A stretch of 64,000 nt of DNA from Parabacteroides sp. (GCA_028707405.1 JAQWBH010000002.1:17079-81078); one strand, 5' to 3'. Positions 41,185 to 50,150 are shown, counted from the stretch's first letter. Notes: generated from the sequence alone by a model not told the origin. Made by a program: numbers and translations.

Positions 41185-43245
41185 TTACTTTTGAAACCGT
41201 TTCAACCCCTTTTGCAAGAATAAAACATATTTCGATACATTTTCATTATACGCATATGAAGGGCTCAGTAAATCACCATTACCATCCAACAGTATATAGA
41301 ATGGTTGAGCATTAGCTCCAAACTTACTTCGTTGCAAATAGCTCCACTTGTCACCAATAGTTTTCAGTTTTCGGTCTCGACCATTTTCTTTTACTATAAT
41401 CGGATTAGGTAGTTTTGTTTTATCGTCAACCATCAAGGTAATCAACACATAGTCGTTTTCCAAAATATGCTTAACCGTTGGGTCTGTCCAAACAGCAGCT
41501 TCCATTTTCCGACAATTCACACAACCATAACCTGAAAAGTCAATCATCACAGGCTTGTTCATCTTCTTTGCATAAGCCATACCTGTCTCGTAATCGTCAA
41601 AAGCAGCATGTACTTCACTATTATAAAGATTAAAATCTTGAGTATACAAAGGAGGAGCAAAAGCGCTGATCGCTTTTAATGGTGCACCCCATAATCCGGG
41701 TACCATGTAAATAGCAAAACCAAACGAGATAATTGCCATAAATAATCTTGGAACTGATACATAGGGCAAGTCACTATCGTTAGCAAACTTAATTTTCCCG
41801 ATCAGATAACAACCTAAGAGGAAGAATATGACTATCCAAAATACAATAAATACCTCGCGATCCAATATATGCCAACCATATGCTAAATCGGCTACGGAAA
41901 GAAATTTCAAAGCCAATGCCAATTCAAGAAAGCCCAATACTACTTTTACAGAGTTCAACCATCCGCCGGATTTGGGCATATTCTGCATAATATTCGGAAA
42001 AATAGCAAACACACTAAATGGGATAGATAATGCCAAAGCGAAACCAAACATCCCGACAGCTGGCCCGACAACAGACCCCATTGAAGCGGCTTGAACAAGC
42101 AATGTACCAATAATCGGTCCCGTACATGAAAATGATACAAGCACCAATGTAAAGGCCATAAAAAATATGCTAAGCAATCCCGTTGTTGCATCGGCTTTCT
42201 TATCCATACTATTCGTCCATGATGAAGGCAAAACCAATTCGAATGCTCCAAAAAACGATACAGCAAATAAAACTAACAATAAAAAGAACGCAATATTAAA
42301 TATGGCATTAGTAGATAAATCATTTAATGCACTCGCACCGAAAATTCCAGTAATCAGCAAACCCATTGCCAAATAAATAATAATTATAGACAATCCATAA
42401 GTGACTGCATCACGTATTGCTTTCTTCCGGTTTTTATTTCGTTTTAAAAAAAAGCTAACGGTCATTGGTATCATCGGCCATACACATGGAGTAAGTAAAG
42501 CAATCAAACCTCCGACAAATCCGGCAAAAAAGATAAACATCAACGATGTGTCGGAAGTAGATACAGAAGTATCACCAAACGATTTCAGTTGGTCTATCAC
42601 AGGAGCCCAAAGGGACCTGTTATTAGTTAATTCATTCGGGATTGCTGCGCGTGAAACTCCATTAGCAGACCGTGTCGTATCTAAAGAAGAATCGCCTATA
42701 TCTGTTACATTAGCTACATTTTGAATTGTATCAACACTCATAAGGTTCGTAGTGTCGGCAGCTGATGTTTCTGCAAAAGCGGTCATCTTAATACTCTTTC
42801 TGCCAAATGAGAAACTTACCTGATCCGGAGGCAAGCAGGTTTCATCATTGCATGCCATAAATTCGACAGCCCCCTCTATCTTAAATTTTGCGGGGTCAAT
42901 AACCTTAATCTTTTGAGTGAAAGAAACTGTTCCTGCATACCAACGCAAGTTCATAGCAAATGAAGGATCATATACGACCGTCGGCTTAATTGAAGGCATT
43001 GCCTTTCCATCCAGCTCTACTCCTTTCAATGTTTCAAATGTAAAAGATGTAGATACCGGACCTTTACTTGGTAAATTTTGATCATATAAATGCCAGCCTT
43101 TCTCAACCGTTGCTGTAAAGACTATTTCCTTTTCAGGTGTGCCAGAATCTTCTAATTTGATTTTCCACTTCACGGGAACTCTAATCTGAGCTTGTACAAC
43201 GACAGCGACTATAGTCAACAAAAAAATAGCGACAAATTTTTTCAT
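41185..43245 (-). CDS. DsbD-like thiol:disulfide interchange protein
   Basis: 686-residue membrane protein that moves electrons from cytoplasmic thioredoxin to periplasmic partners. A signal peptide precedes an N-terminal DsbD-alpha-like beta domain (about 25-150, with a Cys pair in ACNDETCLPP). Then comes the CcdA-like membrane part with redox cysteines in LTPCVWPMIP and FSCTGPIIG, and about eight transmembrane helices. The C-terminal thioredoxin domain has the CVNC active site (GYGCVNCRKME, near residue 576). It is fused in the usual alpha-beta-gamma order. It follows the RluA-family gene by 9 bases and precedes mazG by 17. Confidence 0.9.
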   Translation of the reverse strand: MKKFVAIFLLTIVAVVVQAQIRVPVKWKIKLEDSGTPEKEIVFTATVEKGWHLYDQNLPSKGPVSTSFTFETLKGVELDGKAMPSIKPTVVYDPSFAMNLRWYAGTVSFTQKIKVIDPAKFKIEGAVEFMACNDETCLPPDQVSFSFGRKSIKMTAFAETSAADTTNLMSVDTIQNVANVTDIGDSSLDTTRSANGVSRAAIPNELTNNRSLWAPVIDQLKSFGDTSVSTSDTSLMFIFFAGFVGGLIALLTPCVWPMIPMTVSFFLKRNKNRKKAIRDAVTYGLSIIIIYLAMGLLITGIFGASALNDLSTNAIFNIAFFLLLVLFAVSFFGAFELVLPSSWTNSMDKKADATTGLLSIFFMAFTLVLVSFSCTGPIIGTLLVQAASMGSVVGPAVGMFGFALALSIPFSVFAIFPNIMQNMPKSGGWLNSVKVVLGFLELALALKFLSVADLAYGWHILDREVFIVFWIVIFFLLGCYLIGKIKFANDSDLPYVSVPRLFMAIISFGFAIYMVPGLWGAPLKAISAFAPPLYTQDFNLYNSEVHAAFDDYETGMAYAKKMNKPVMIDFSGYGCVNCRKMEAAVWTDPTVKHILENDYVLITLMVDDKTKLPNPIIVKENGRDRKLKTIGDKWSYLQRSKFGANAQPFYILLDGNGDLLSPSYAYNENVSKYVLFLQKGLKRFQK

Positions 43246-43254
43246 ATCTACTCC

Positions 43255-44166
43255 TTATCTTACTAATGATGAAAACATATTCGGAATACGTGTCTCAAAA
43301 CGCATTTCTTCTCCTGTTACCGGATGAATAAAAAACAATCTTTTTGCATGAAGCATAAGCCTCCCTGTAGGATTCGTCTCTGCTCCATATTTATAATCTC
43401 CAGCAATGGGATGTCCTATCGATTGCATCTGAACACGTATCTGATTTTTTCTTCCCGTCTCTAAATCGAGTTCAAGCAATGAATATCTTCCATTGCTATT
43501 GATTACATGATAACGAGTTATGGCCTCTTTTCCATCTCCGCTTGAAGTTACATATACTTGCATCTGCTTGTTTTCCATTAAATTTGAAACAAGCAGGTCT
43601 GATTCTTTATCCGGTTTTCCTTCTACGACAGCCACGTATGTACGTTGTGTTATAGAATCATTCCATGTTGAACGCAGATGATGCTGAACATTGACATTTT
43701 TAGCAAACATCATGAGTCCGGATGTATCACGATCTAGTCTATGCAAAATAAAAATTTTATTTCTAGGATCTTTTTTTTTGACGTAATCACTTAAAATATG
43801 ATACGCCGTACGCTCCTGGACATGTGAATTTGATACTGAAAGCAGCCCCTCTTTCTTATTAATCACAATCAGATAATCGTCTTCCCATACAATATTCATC
43901 AACGAATTACTAAATTCTTCTGTACCCTTTCCATAATTAACAGACACTTCATCACCTACATGCAAAAGATCATCAAATTGTGTGTGTTTTTTCCCATTGA
44001 CAACTATTTGCCCATGAGCAAGCATCGATTTTACAGAGCTTTTGCTTTGTCCGTTCAATAACTTATATAAAAAAGGAAGCAACAACCCTTCATCTTTCAC
44101 ACTCACTTTTCTTTCTCGTGAAGGTTTAGAGTTATTAGTGTTTCTATTGTTCATTCGTTTTGCCAT
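43255..44166 (-). CDS. RluA-family rRNA/tRNA pseudouridine synthase
   Basis: 303-residue RNA pseudouridine synthase. An S4 RNA-binding domain lies at about 40-90 (SVKSMLAHGQIVVNGKK), after a basic tail (MAKRMNNRNTNNSKPSRERK). The catalytic motif is HRLDRDTSGLMMFAK with Asp. GRKNQIRVQMQSIGHPIAGDYKYG is the C-terminal family motif. Which RNA position it modifies cannot be told. It comes first in a chain with the DsbD-like, mazG and lipase-like genes, after the secG terminator. Confidence 0.92.
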   Translation of the reverse strand: MAKRMNNRNTNNSKPSRERKVSVKDEGLLLPFLYKLLNGQSKSSVKSMLAHGQIVVNGKKHTQFDDLLHVGDEVSVNYGKGTEEFSNSLMNIVWEDDYLIVINKKEGLLSVSNSHVQERTAYHILSDYVKKKDPRNKIFILHRLDRDTSGLMMFAKNVNVQHHLRSTWNDSITQRTYVAVVEGKPDKESDLLVSNLMENKQMQVYVTSSGDGKEAITRYHVINSNGRYSLLELDLETGRKNQIRVQMQSIGHPIAGDYKYGAETNPTGRLMLHAKRLFFIHPVTGEEMRFETRIPNMFSSLVR

Positions 44167-44190
44167 ACCCGTATAGTGATTTACCGAAAC

Positions 44191-44224
44191 AAAAAGGTAC
44201 TCTGAGCCTTGAGAGTACCTTTTT
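44191..44224 (-). terminator. Rho-independent terminator after secG
   Basis: 13-bp perfect stem (AAAAAGGTACTCT arm) with an 8-base loop; on the minus strand five T follow. It separates secG from the RluA-family gene. Confidence 0.85.
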
Positions 44225-44243
44225 ATATCATATAAAAATGATT

Positions 44244-44633
44244 CTATTTCTTAGCAGGAGCCTGTTGAGCAGGAGCCTGAGAAGCAGGAGCTGCGGATGT
44301 GCTTCCTGACGCTTGTTGAGCTGTTCCAAAATTCGGAGCGACAGTATTCGGATCTATAGCAACAGCATTATTAACCTGCTCTTTGATTTCTGATTGAGTA
44401 GATTGTCCAGCTTTAGGAATAAACGCGGTAATAATCACACACAATACGACAAGCGTGCCCGCTAATGTCCATGTAGCTTTTTCCAAAAAGTCTGTAGTCT
44501 TGCGTACACCCATAATTTGATTAGAAGAAGAAAATCCTGAAGCTAATCCGCCTCCTTTGGAATTCTGAACTAATACAATCAATACCAAAAGGATTGACGT
44601 GATCAGAATCAAGATAGAAATAAATGCATACAT
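44244..44633 (-). CDS. secG: Preprotein translocase subunit SecG
   Basis: 129-residue membrane subunit of SecYEG. Two transmembrane helices (about 3-22 and 54-75) flank the conserved cytoplasmic loop VQNSKGGGLASGF. The C-terminal 45 residues are an extended Ala/Pro/Gln-rich tail (ASGSTSAAPASQAPAQQ) that is longer than in E. coli SecG. It follows the conserved hypothetical gene by 7 bases and ends at a terminator. Confidence 0.93.
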   Translation of the reverse strand: MYAFISILILITSILLVLIVLVQNSKGGGLASGFSSSNQIMGVRKTTDFLEKATWTLAGTLVVLCVIITAFIPKAGQSTQSEIKEQVNNAVAIDPNTVAPNFGTAQQASGSTSAAPASQAPAQQAPAKK

Positions 44634-44640
44634 TGTTGTT

Positions 44641-45399
44641 CTATTTTTTATTGTTAATAATCAGTTTTTCCAAAAATCTAATTTGATCTGCAAAGTAAAT
44701 ATTTTTTTCCGGATATTTCAAACTTAAGCTTTTAATAATTTGCAAAGCTCTGTCATATCTCCTTTGTTTAACATAAATATGAGCCAAAGTTTCTGTAAAG
44801 CACGAATCACTTAAAGGCTTTAAGGCCTCTTCATCTTTTTCATCCGTATCTCTATCCGATGTTTGATGATCATATTCTCTATCCAAGTTCAATTGTAAAG
44901 TGGAAGATCTGCCTCCATCTTCTTCTAGAAAAGAATCAATCAGATCTTGATGCTGGAGTTTGGGTGAAAACAATTTTTCCTCTTTTTCATTTTTCTTAGT
45001 AAGGGACCAATAAATATAATCAGACGAAACTGAAGGTGAAATAAGTAAAGAAGCTTCAGTGGCACTATCTCCATTATTTTTATGGCTAGACAAATAAGCA
45101 TCAATTAAAGAAAATGCATTTTCATCTGTATCTAAATCATTTTCTTTAATTGGAGACAACTCATAGCGTTCGCCCTCTATCAGATAAAACAACTTTTTAC
45201 GATCCGGTATATATATTGACTGATTCTTTAATTCCACGCTGAAACGCATATCTTTCATTAATGCCATATTTTTCAAATAAAGCATTCTAGCAATAGAAAA
45301 ATAAGGATATTCGTCAATTATCTGCTTAAGACGAGGCAACGTCTCTTCATTAAGCAAATTGATATCGTCAATCAACTGATATATAGCCTCCGCATTCAT
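44641..45399 (-). CDS. Conserved hypothetical protein with TPR-like C-terminus
   Basis: 252-residue cytoplasmic protein with no signal or membrane helix. Residues 1-90 are helical; 90-190 are acidic, low-complexity and poorly conserved looking; the last 45 residues (FTETLAHIYVKQRRYDRALQI ... IRFLEKLI) form one tetratricopeptide-like helix pair. I do not recognise a function. It sits between lptE (4 bases) and secG (7 bases), so co-expression with both suggests a cell-envelope role. Confidence 0.72.
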   Translation of the reverse strand: MNAEAIYQLIDDINLLNEETLPRLKQIIDEYPYFSIARMLYLKNMALMKDMRFSVELKNQSIYIPDRKKLFYLIEGERYELSPIKENDLDTDENAFSLIDAYLSSHKNNGDSATEASLLISPSVSSDYIYWSLTKKNEKEEKLFSPKLQHQDLIDSFLEEDGGRSSTLQLNLDREYDHQTSDRDTDEKDEEALKPLSDSCFTETLAHIYVKQRRYDRALQIIKSLSLKYPEKNIYFADQIRFLEKLIINNKK

Positions 45400-45403
45400 T
45401 GCA

Positions 45404-45919
45404 TTACCAATCAGCTACAGTTGTATTAAATATTTGATCGACAATTTCTTGTATCATCTGTTTTGATAAAGATTCCTGTACATCCTGCAACATTTGAGTC
45501 GCATCAAAATCACGATTTGCAGAAAAGCTCTGTTCAAAATCTTTGGTCGGATTCGCTCTATTTGTAAAGCGGACTCTTACGGTCATTGTCAATTTAGTCT
45601 GTGATGCATAAGCATTTTCCTTAACGGCTAATGGAGTCAGGTCATACCCTGTTATTTCTCCTTCCATTTCCAGATCTCCATTATTATTAACAAAATGCAA
45701 TCGTGTTTGTCTCACATAAATATCTTTCAATTCTTCTGTAAACTTTTGAGCAAGAGGAGGATATACCAATGGTGCCTGATTGGGAAAATCCTTTATCGAG
45801 ATCGTCTTAGTCTTCGTATAATCAATTGACGCTCCATTAAGTTTATAGGAGATTGTGCATGAAGAAGCAAATATACTTAGCATGCAGCACACAAGTCCAA
45901 TTTTAATTTTTCCAATCAT
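45404..45919 (-). CDS. lptE: LptE-family LPS-assembly lipoprotein
   Basis: 171-residue lipoprotein with lipobox Cys21 (FASSC). The mature sequence TISYKLNGASIDYTKTKTISI and the C-terminal NRDFDATQMLQDVQESLSKQMIQEI are those of Bacteroidota LptE, which plugs the LptD barrel for lipopolysaccharide insertion. Its ATG overlaps the stop of the sigma-54 activator gene (ATGA), so it is translationally coupled to a regulator. LptD itself is elsewhere. Confidence 0.85.
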   Translation of the reverse strand: MIGKIKIGLVCCMLSIFASSCTISYKLNGASIDYTKTKTISIKDFPNQAPLVYPPLAQKFTEELKDIYVRQTRLHFVNNNGDLEMEGEITGYDLTPLAVKENAYASQTKLTMTVRVRFTNRANPTKDFEQSFSANRDFDATQMLQDVQESLSKQMIQEIVDQIFNTTVADW

Positions 45920-47112
45920 TCCAAATTATATTCTTTAATCTTTCTATATAGCGTACGTTCAGAAATCTTCAAATCGGCAGCAGCATTCTTTCTCCTTCCA
46001 TTGTGCTTTTCCAAAGCTTTTTTAATCATGTCCTTCTCAACTTCTTCCAAAGAAAGAGGTTCGTCTTCCAAAATCGTTTCAGCTTCCTGTATAGGTGGTT
46101 GTACTGATTGCACCGTAGTCGTAGAATGTATAGGAGCATAAGACTGAGTGGCATCATCAGACACAACAGGGACCTTTCCTCCTATAATATCATGAACAAG
46201 TTTCTTTAAATCGTTCACATCCTTTTTCATATCAAAAAGTACCTGATAAAGAATTTCTCTTTCATCATTAAAGACTTTCTGTCCACTGCTTTGCCTAAGC
46301 AATATCGGATACTTTTCAATAGAAAAGTTTGGCAAATATAATTTTAATATTGCAGCATTAATATCTCTAGTCTCTTCAATAACCGAAATCCGTTCGGTTA
46401 TATTTTTTAATTCACGAACATTTCCCGGCCAAGTATACGATAAAAGCAGTTGCCGTGATTCTTCATCCAAATGAATAGATGGCATTCTATATTTTTCTGC
46501 ACAATCGTTTGCAAATTTTCTAAACAATAAAAGAATGTCCTCGCCTCTATCCCGTAAGGGAGGAACTTGTATCGGAACTGTATTCAAACGATAGAACAAA
46601 TCTTCACGAAATTTTCCTTCAGTAACAGCCTGAGTCAAATTTACATTTGTAGCACCCACAATTCGAACATTTGTTTTAAGAACTTTTGAGGATCCTACAC
46701 GTATAAACTCACCTGTTTCAAGAACCCTAAGAAGTCGTGCTTGTGTTGGAACCGGTAGTTCTCCTACCTCATCCAAAAATATAGTGCCTCCGTCAGCTAC
46801 CTCAAAATAGCCTTTCCTATCAGACAGAGCTCCTGTAAAAGACCCTTTCTCATGTCCAAACAATTCGGAGTCAATAGTCCCTTCAGGAATCGCTCCACAG
46901 TTAACTGCTATGTATTGGCCATGTTTGCGTGGACTGTTTTGGTGAATAATCTGAGGAAAGGTTTCTTTTCCAACCCCGCTTTCTCCGGTAATAAGAACAG
47001 ATAAATCTGTGGGAGCAACCTGCAGTGCTATATCTAGGGCTCTATTCAATGCCGGATTATTACCAATAATACCGAACCGTTGCTTAATCTGCTGCACATC
47101 TATCTTCGCCAT
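45916..47112 (-). CDS. Sigma-54-dependent activator without receiver domain (PspF-like architecture)
   Basis: 398-residue AAA+ activator of sigma-54 RNA polymerase. The AAA+ domain starts almost at the N-terminus: Walker A GESGVGKE (43-50), sigma-54 loop GSFTGA (90-95, Ser instead of the usual Ala), Walker B IFLDE (111-115). The C-terminus is a Fis-type helix-turn-helix (KNAAADLKISERTLYRKIKEY), with a linker of about 90 residues before it. No receiver, PAS or GAF domain precedes the AAA+ part, so control must come from another protein or from expression. ATGs at 47115 and 47112 are adjacent; a GTG at 47121 is less likely. It leads an operon with lptE, the hypothetical gene and secG. Confidence 0.87.
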   Translation of the reverse strand: MAKIDVQQIKQRFGIIGNNPALNRALDIALQVAPTDLSVLITGESGVGKETFPQIIHQNSPRKHGQYIAVNCGAIPEGTIDSELFGHEKGSFTGALSDRKGYFEVADGGTIFLDEVGELPVPTQARLLRVLETGEFIRVGSSKVLKTNVRIVGATNVNLTQAVTEGKFREDLFYRLNTVPIQVPPLRDRGEDILLLFRKFANDCAEKYRMPSIHLDEESRQLLLSYTWPGNVRELKNITERISVIEETRDINAAILKLYLPNFSIEKYPILLRQSSGQKVFNDEREILYQVLFDMKKDVNDLKKLVHDIIGGKVPVVSDDATQSYAPIHSTTTVQSVQPPIQEAETILEDEPLSLEEVEKDMIKKALEKHNGRRKNAAADLKISERTLYRKIKEYNLE

Positions 47113-47156
47113 CATAACCACTTCTTTTAATCTGCTATTATTTCAGTTTCAACTGT

Positions 47157-47164
47157 CAAAATTA
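47157..47164 (-). promoter_or_regulatory. -7 promoter box for the sigma-54 activator operon
   Basis: Minus strand TAATTTTG fits TAnnTTTG, 45 bases before the ATG. It suggests transcription by the housekeeping sigma factor. Confidence 0.5.
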
Positions 47165-47191
47165 CAAAATTCCCTTAAAATGACGCTATAT

Positions 47192-48028
47192 TTAAGATAC
47201 TATATTTTTAGCATTATATGTTCGCTTGTAAAGAAAATCAGCAAAACTTGTATCATCCCCCAAACTCTTTATCTCCTCTACAGAAACAGGATTCCCTATA
47301 TATACATCAACTATCCTTCCGCGCTTATTAAAGGCTTCAGTAGGAATACGCAATGTACGTATGCGCCAATCTATTCTACCAAGCCAATAAAAGAATTTTG
47401 AATTTCTAAAATCAAAATACACAGGATAAACAGGTACACAGGATTTTCTGATCAACCGAATAGCACTATGCGTCCACGGCATATCTTGAATCTGTTTTGT
47501 TTTCTTATTATACATGGAAATACCTCCTGCCGGGAAAAAACCCATTGGATGTCCTTCCAACAGATGCTGGAAAGACAATCTGACGCCATTGACATTCTTC
47601 AAATTCGCACCTTTCTTATTAGAATCAGGTTTAACAGATATAAAATTATCCCCCATAGCGCTTATTTGAGTCAGAATGCCATTGACCATCACCTTAAAAT
47701 CATGGCGTCTAGAAGCAAAAATATCTATTAGGATTATCCCATCCAATGAACCTATAGGATGGTTAGAAACCGTTGCAAAAGCACCTTTCGGTAAATGATT
47801 CAAAATTTCCTTATTATGCACTTTGTATTTAAGATTAATCAATGGATCCTGAAGTATTGCCGTAGTAAATGCGGATCCTCTCAACTCACAATGATGGGCA
47901 TGGACCTCATTAACTTTATCAACATTAAGCCATTTCATAACAACATTGCCGATAAAACGACCAAAACTCAACCGGAAAAACGAATATCTCTCTTTTAGGT
48001 CATTAATATCAAGTACAGTTTTCTTCAT
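47192..48028 (-). CDS. Hemolysin-like acyltransferase, last gene of lipid operon
   Basis: 278-residue PlsC-fold acyltransferase, probably membrane-associated through an amphipathic surface. The catalytic box is NHPIGSLDG (His90...Asp96, five residues between them). This is the spacing of the hemolysin-like family that includes N-acyltransferases of glycine and ornithine lipids, rather than the HxxxxD of classical PlsC. FFPAGGIS is the acyl-acceptor motif. I chose the ATG at 48028, one base after the CDP-alcohol transferase stop; the longer frame starts within that gene. It would acylate the lipid made by the operon. Confidence 0.83.
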   Translation of the reverse strand: MKKTVLDINDLKERYSFFRLSFGRFIGNVVMKWLNVDKVNEVHAHHCELRGSAFTTAILQDPLINLKYKVHNKEILNHLPKGAFATVSNHPIGSLDGIILIDIFASRRHDFKVMVNGILTQISAMGDNFISVKPDSNKKGANLKNVNGVRLSFQHLLEGHPMGFFPAGGISMYNKKTKQIQDMPWTHSAIRLIRKSCVPVYPVYFDFRNSKFFYWLGRIDWRIRTLRIPTEAFNKRGRIVDVYIGNPVSVEEIKSLGDDTSFADFLYKRTYNAKNIVS

Positions 48029-48029
48029 A

Positions 48030-48917
48030 TCACTTACAAAATGAAGTACAAATACGTTCATGTCTTATCATAGAAACAAATAAAACTATATTAAGGACAA
48101 CTATTTCATATAAAAAATAGATCCAAACTTCGCCTATCAAAACGACAATAAACATTACAATTGTACGCCCATTAAAGGTCAGTAAATCTATCAAACGCAT
48201 CAATCGTTTACTTTGCCGGCGGAAATCAATCCGAATATCATTTGGAATATCATCCCCGTATTTTTTATGCAGGCAACTTAACATTCGTTGTAAAGCTGGA
48301 GTAGCCTTTACCTGTAATAAGGTATAACCACGATACAAAAAATAAAAAAACTTATTAATGCCATATTTCATTTCTTTATGACAAGCACGAACTTGCTCCA
48401 ATGATTGAAACTCGGCCCCTTTATCTTTACTGATAAAATAAAGATGTAACGTTTTATAGTAATCAGTAATATTCGCTTGAAAAAGATGTGAAAATCCAGA
48501 AATTACAGCTAAGGCAAAAAACCAATATGTTCCATAATCATGAGACAAACGTAAGGCGAATGCCACATATATTGAAGCGAACCAAATATCACCAGCAAAG
48601 CCATCCAATATTCGTCCTATAGCGGATTTTATTCCTGTTAATCGCGCCAACTGCCCATCAACACAATCCAAGATATTTGCAAATATAAGTAACAAAATGC
48701 CACATATATTATAACTCAAATCATCATGGTAGAAAAAAAAACCCACAGCAGCACCAATAAAAATAGAAACTACCGTCACCATATTCGGTGTAATACCTGT
48801 ACCCTTCAACATGCGAGCAATCACAAAACCAATAGGACGATAAAAGATTCGATCTATTTTATTCTCAGTTTCCAATGATTTTAATGAAGCTTCATATTCC
48901 TTATCCAAATCACTCAT
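48030..48917 (-). CDS. CDP-alcohol phosphotransferase with shifted fourth aspartate
   Basis: 295-residue integral membrane enzyme (about six helices) of the CDP-alcohol phosphatidyltransferase superfamily, which joins a CMP-activated alcohol to a hydroxyl acceptor. The signature reads Asp84-xx-Asp87-Gly-xx-Ala-Arg92, then Gly101, Asp105 and Asp110. The canonical last aspartate should be at 109 but is Gly there, with Asp one residue later (ILDGFAGD). The N-terminal KIDRIFYRPIG and ITPNMVT elements resemble headgroup transferases for soluble CDP-alcohols. It is tightly placed between the SDR (7 bases) and the acyltransferase (1 base). Confidence 0.85.
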   Translation of the reverse strand: MSDLDKEYEASLKSLETENKIDRIFYRPIGFVIARMLKGTGITPNMVTVVSIFIGAAVGFFFYHDDLSYNICGILLLIFANILDCVDGQLARLTGIKSAIGRILDGFAGDIWFASIYVAFALRLSHDYGTYWFFALAVISGFSHLFQANITDYYKTLHLYFISKDKGAEFQSLEQVRACHKEMKYGINKFFYFLYRGYTLLQVKATPALQRMLSCLHKKYGDDIPNDIRIDFRRQSKRLMRLIDLLTFNGRTIVMFIVVLIGEVWIYFLYEIVVLNIVLFVSMIRHERICTSFCK

Positions 48918-48924
48918 TTATATT

Positions 48925-49650
48925 CTATTTATATGAATAACCGCCATCGACAACGATTATATCACCATTAAAATAACTGTTTTCTATTAACATCTTATAC
49001 ACTTGTGCTATCTCCTGCGGCTCACAAAATCTACCTAACGACAATTTATTCTCAATATTATGTCTAATTTCCACAGGTTTTGCTTTCTGCCATTCAGTAT
49101 CTACAAAGCCTGGTGCCACACCATTCACCCGAATATGATATGGTGAAAGAAATTTAACCAGATTCTTTACTAAAGCATGTACAGCACTTTTAGTCACACC
49201 ATAGGCAAGCGATACTGAATGAGGCTCTATTCCCATTAGTGAACCGGTAAAGACTATGCATCCCCCTTCATTTATTTGACTAACAATGCGTTGCAGCAAA
49301 AATACTGGAAAATGGACATTAGCATAAAACACCCGATTCCATTCTTCAAACGTCTGCTCCTCAAAAGACTTTCTGCAAGTCAGACCTGCATTAAATATCA
49401 ACACATCCAAATGTATTCCCGCATTTGAAAGAAACTGTGAAATCAAGTCTATTGACTCGTTTTTTGAAACATCAGCTTGTACGATATCGACCGTTATTCC
49501 GGAATTGCGTAATTCGCAACAGAAAAGAACAGCTGCTTCTGTATCTGAAGCATAAGTTAGTATCAAGTGATAACCTAAATTTCCCAAACATAAAGCGACA
49601 GCTTTCCCAATTCCCTTCGTTCCACCGGTTATTAATACACATTTTTCCAT
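48925..49650 (-). CDS. SDR-family NAD(P)H reductase
   Basis: 241-residue cytoplasmic short-chain dehydrogenase. The nucleotide loop is GGTKGIG (9-15), the NAG motif is at 87-89, and the catalytic set is Ser137, Tyr150 and Lys154 (YGVTK). It resembles FabG, but its position between a cytidylyltransferase (9 bases) and a CDP-alcohol transferase (7 bases) suggests reduction of a keto- or aldehyde form of the headgroup precursor or product. I start at ATG 49650 (MEKCVLITGG), since the codon before is GTG. Confidence 0.86.
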   Translation of the reverse strand: MEKCVLITGGTKGIGKAVALCLGNLGYHLILTYASDTEAAVLFCCELRNSGITVDIVQADVSKNESIDLISQFLSNAGIHLDVLIFNAGLTCRKSFEEQTFEEWNRVFYANVHFPVFLLQRIVSQINEGGCIVFTGSLMGIEPHSVSLAYGVTKSAVHALVKNLVKFLSPYHIRVNGVAPGFVDTEWQKAKPVEIRHNIENKLSLGRFCEPQEIAQVYKMLIENSYFNGDIIVVDGGYSYK

Positions 49651-49659
49651 CACTTTTGT

Positions 49660-50127
49660 TTACTTTTCTCTAAAGCCGACTACCGATTCAGGCTTTGCTT
49701 GTCGCTGCGATTTCAAATTTGCTTCATAAGAATCATGAATAGTCTTCTTCAAACTCGAGGACGAAATACCTGTTCCATACGGGAAATAAAAGACTTGTAC
49801 ACCTAATTCTTCTAGATAATCATATTTTCCATACCAGTCGTCTCCAACAACAAAGGCATCAATATGCAATTTTTTTACAATTTCTGTATGATCCAGCGTA
49901 TGTTGAGGAATCACTATATCCGGTGTTTTTAAAGCCTCAATAATTTGCAACCGTTCAGTAAACGGGATAATAGGTTTCGCCTTATATGAAGAGACCAGTT
50001 CATCCGTACTGACGCCAACTATCAATATATCAGCCAGACTACGTGCATAATTAATCATCCTCAAATGGTTATAATGGAACATATCAAAAGTTCCAGACGT
50101 ATATACGATTGTTTTATCCTTAAACAT
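49660..50127 (-). CDS. Cytidylyltransferase-like nucleotidyltransferase with HYNH motif
   Basis: 155-residue cytoplasmic nucleotidyltransferase of the TagD/GCT type, which makes CDP-alcohols from CTP and a phosphorylated alcohol. The sequence GTFDMFHYNHLRM has His18 and His21, but the family HxGH reads HYNH (Gly20 to Asn). The second signature GTGISSSSLKK (ISSS-type) is present and FVVGDDWYGK lies between. The ATG at 50127 follows a promoter, and the longer frame crosses it. It is the first gene of the four-gene lipid operon. Substrate (glycerol-3-P, another alditol-P, or ethanolamine-P) is not determined. Confidence 0.85.
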   Translation of the reverse strand: MFKDKTIVYTSGTFDMFHYNHLRMINYARSLADILIVGVSTDELVSSYKAKPIIPFTERLQIIEALKTPDIVIPQHTLDHTEIVKKLHIDAFVVGDDWYGKYDYLEELGVQVFYFPYGTGISSSSLKKTIHDSYEANLKSQRQAKPESVVGFREK

Positions 50128-50150
50128 ATCTTTTACATTCTTTGAAATTG

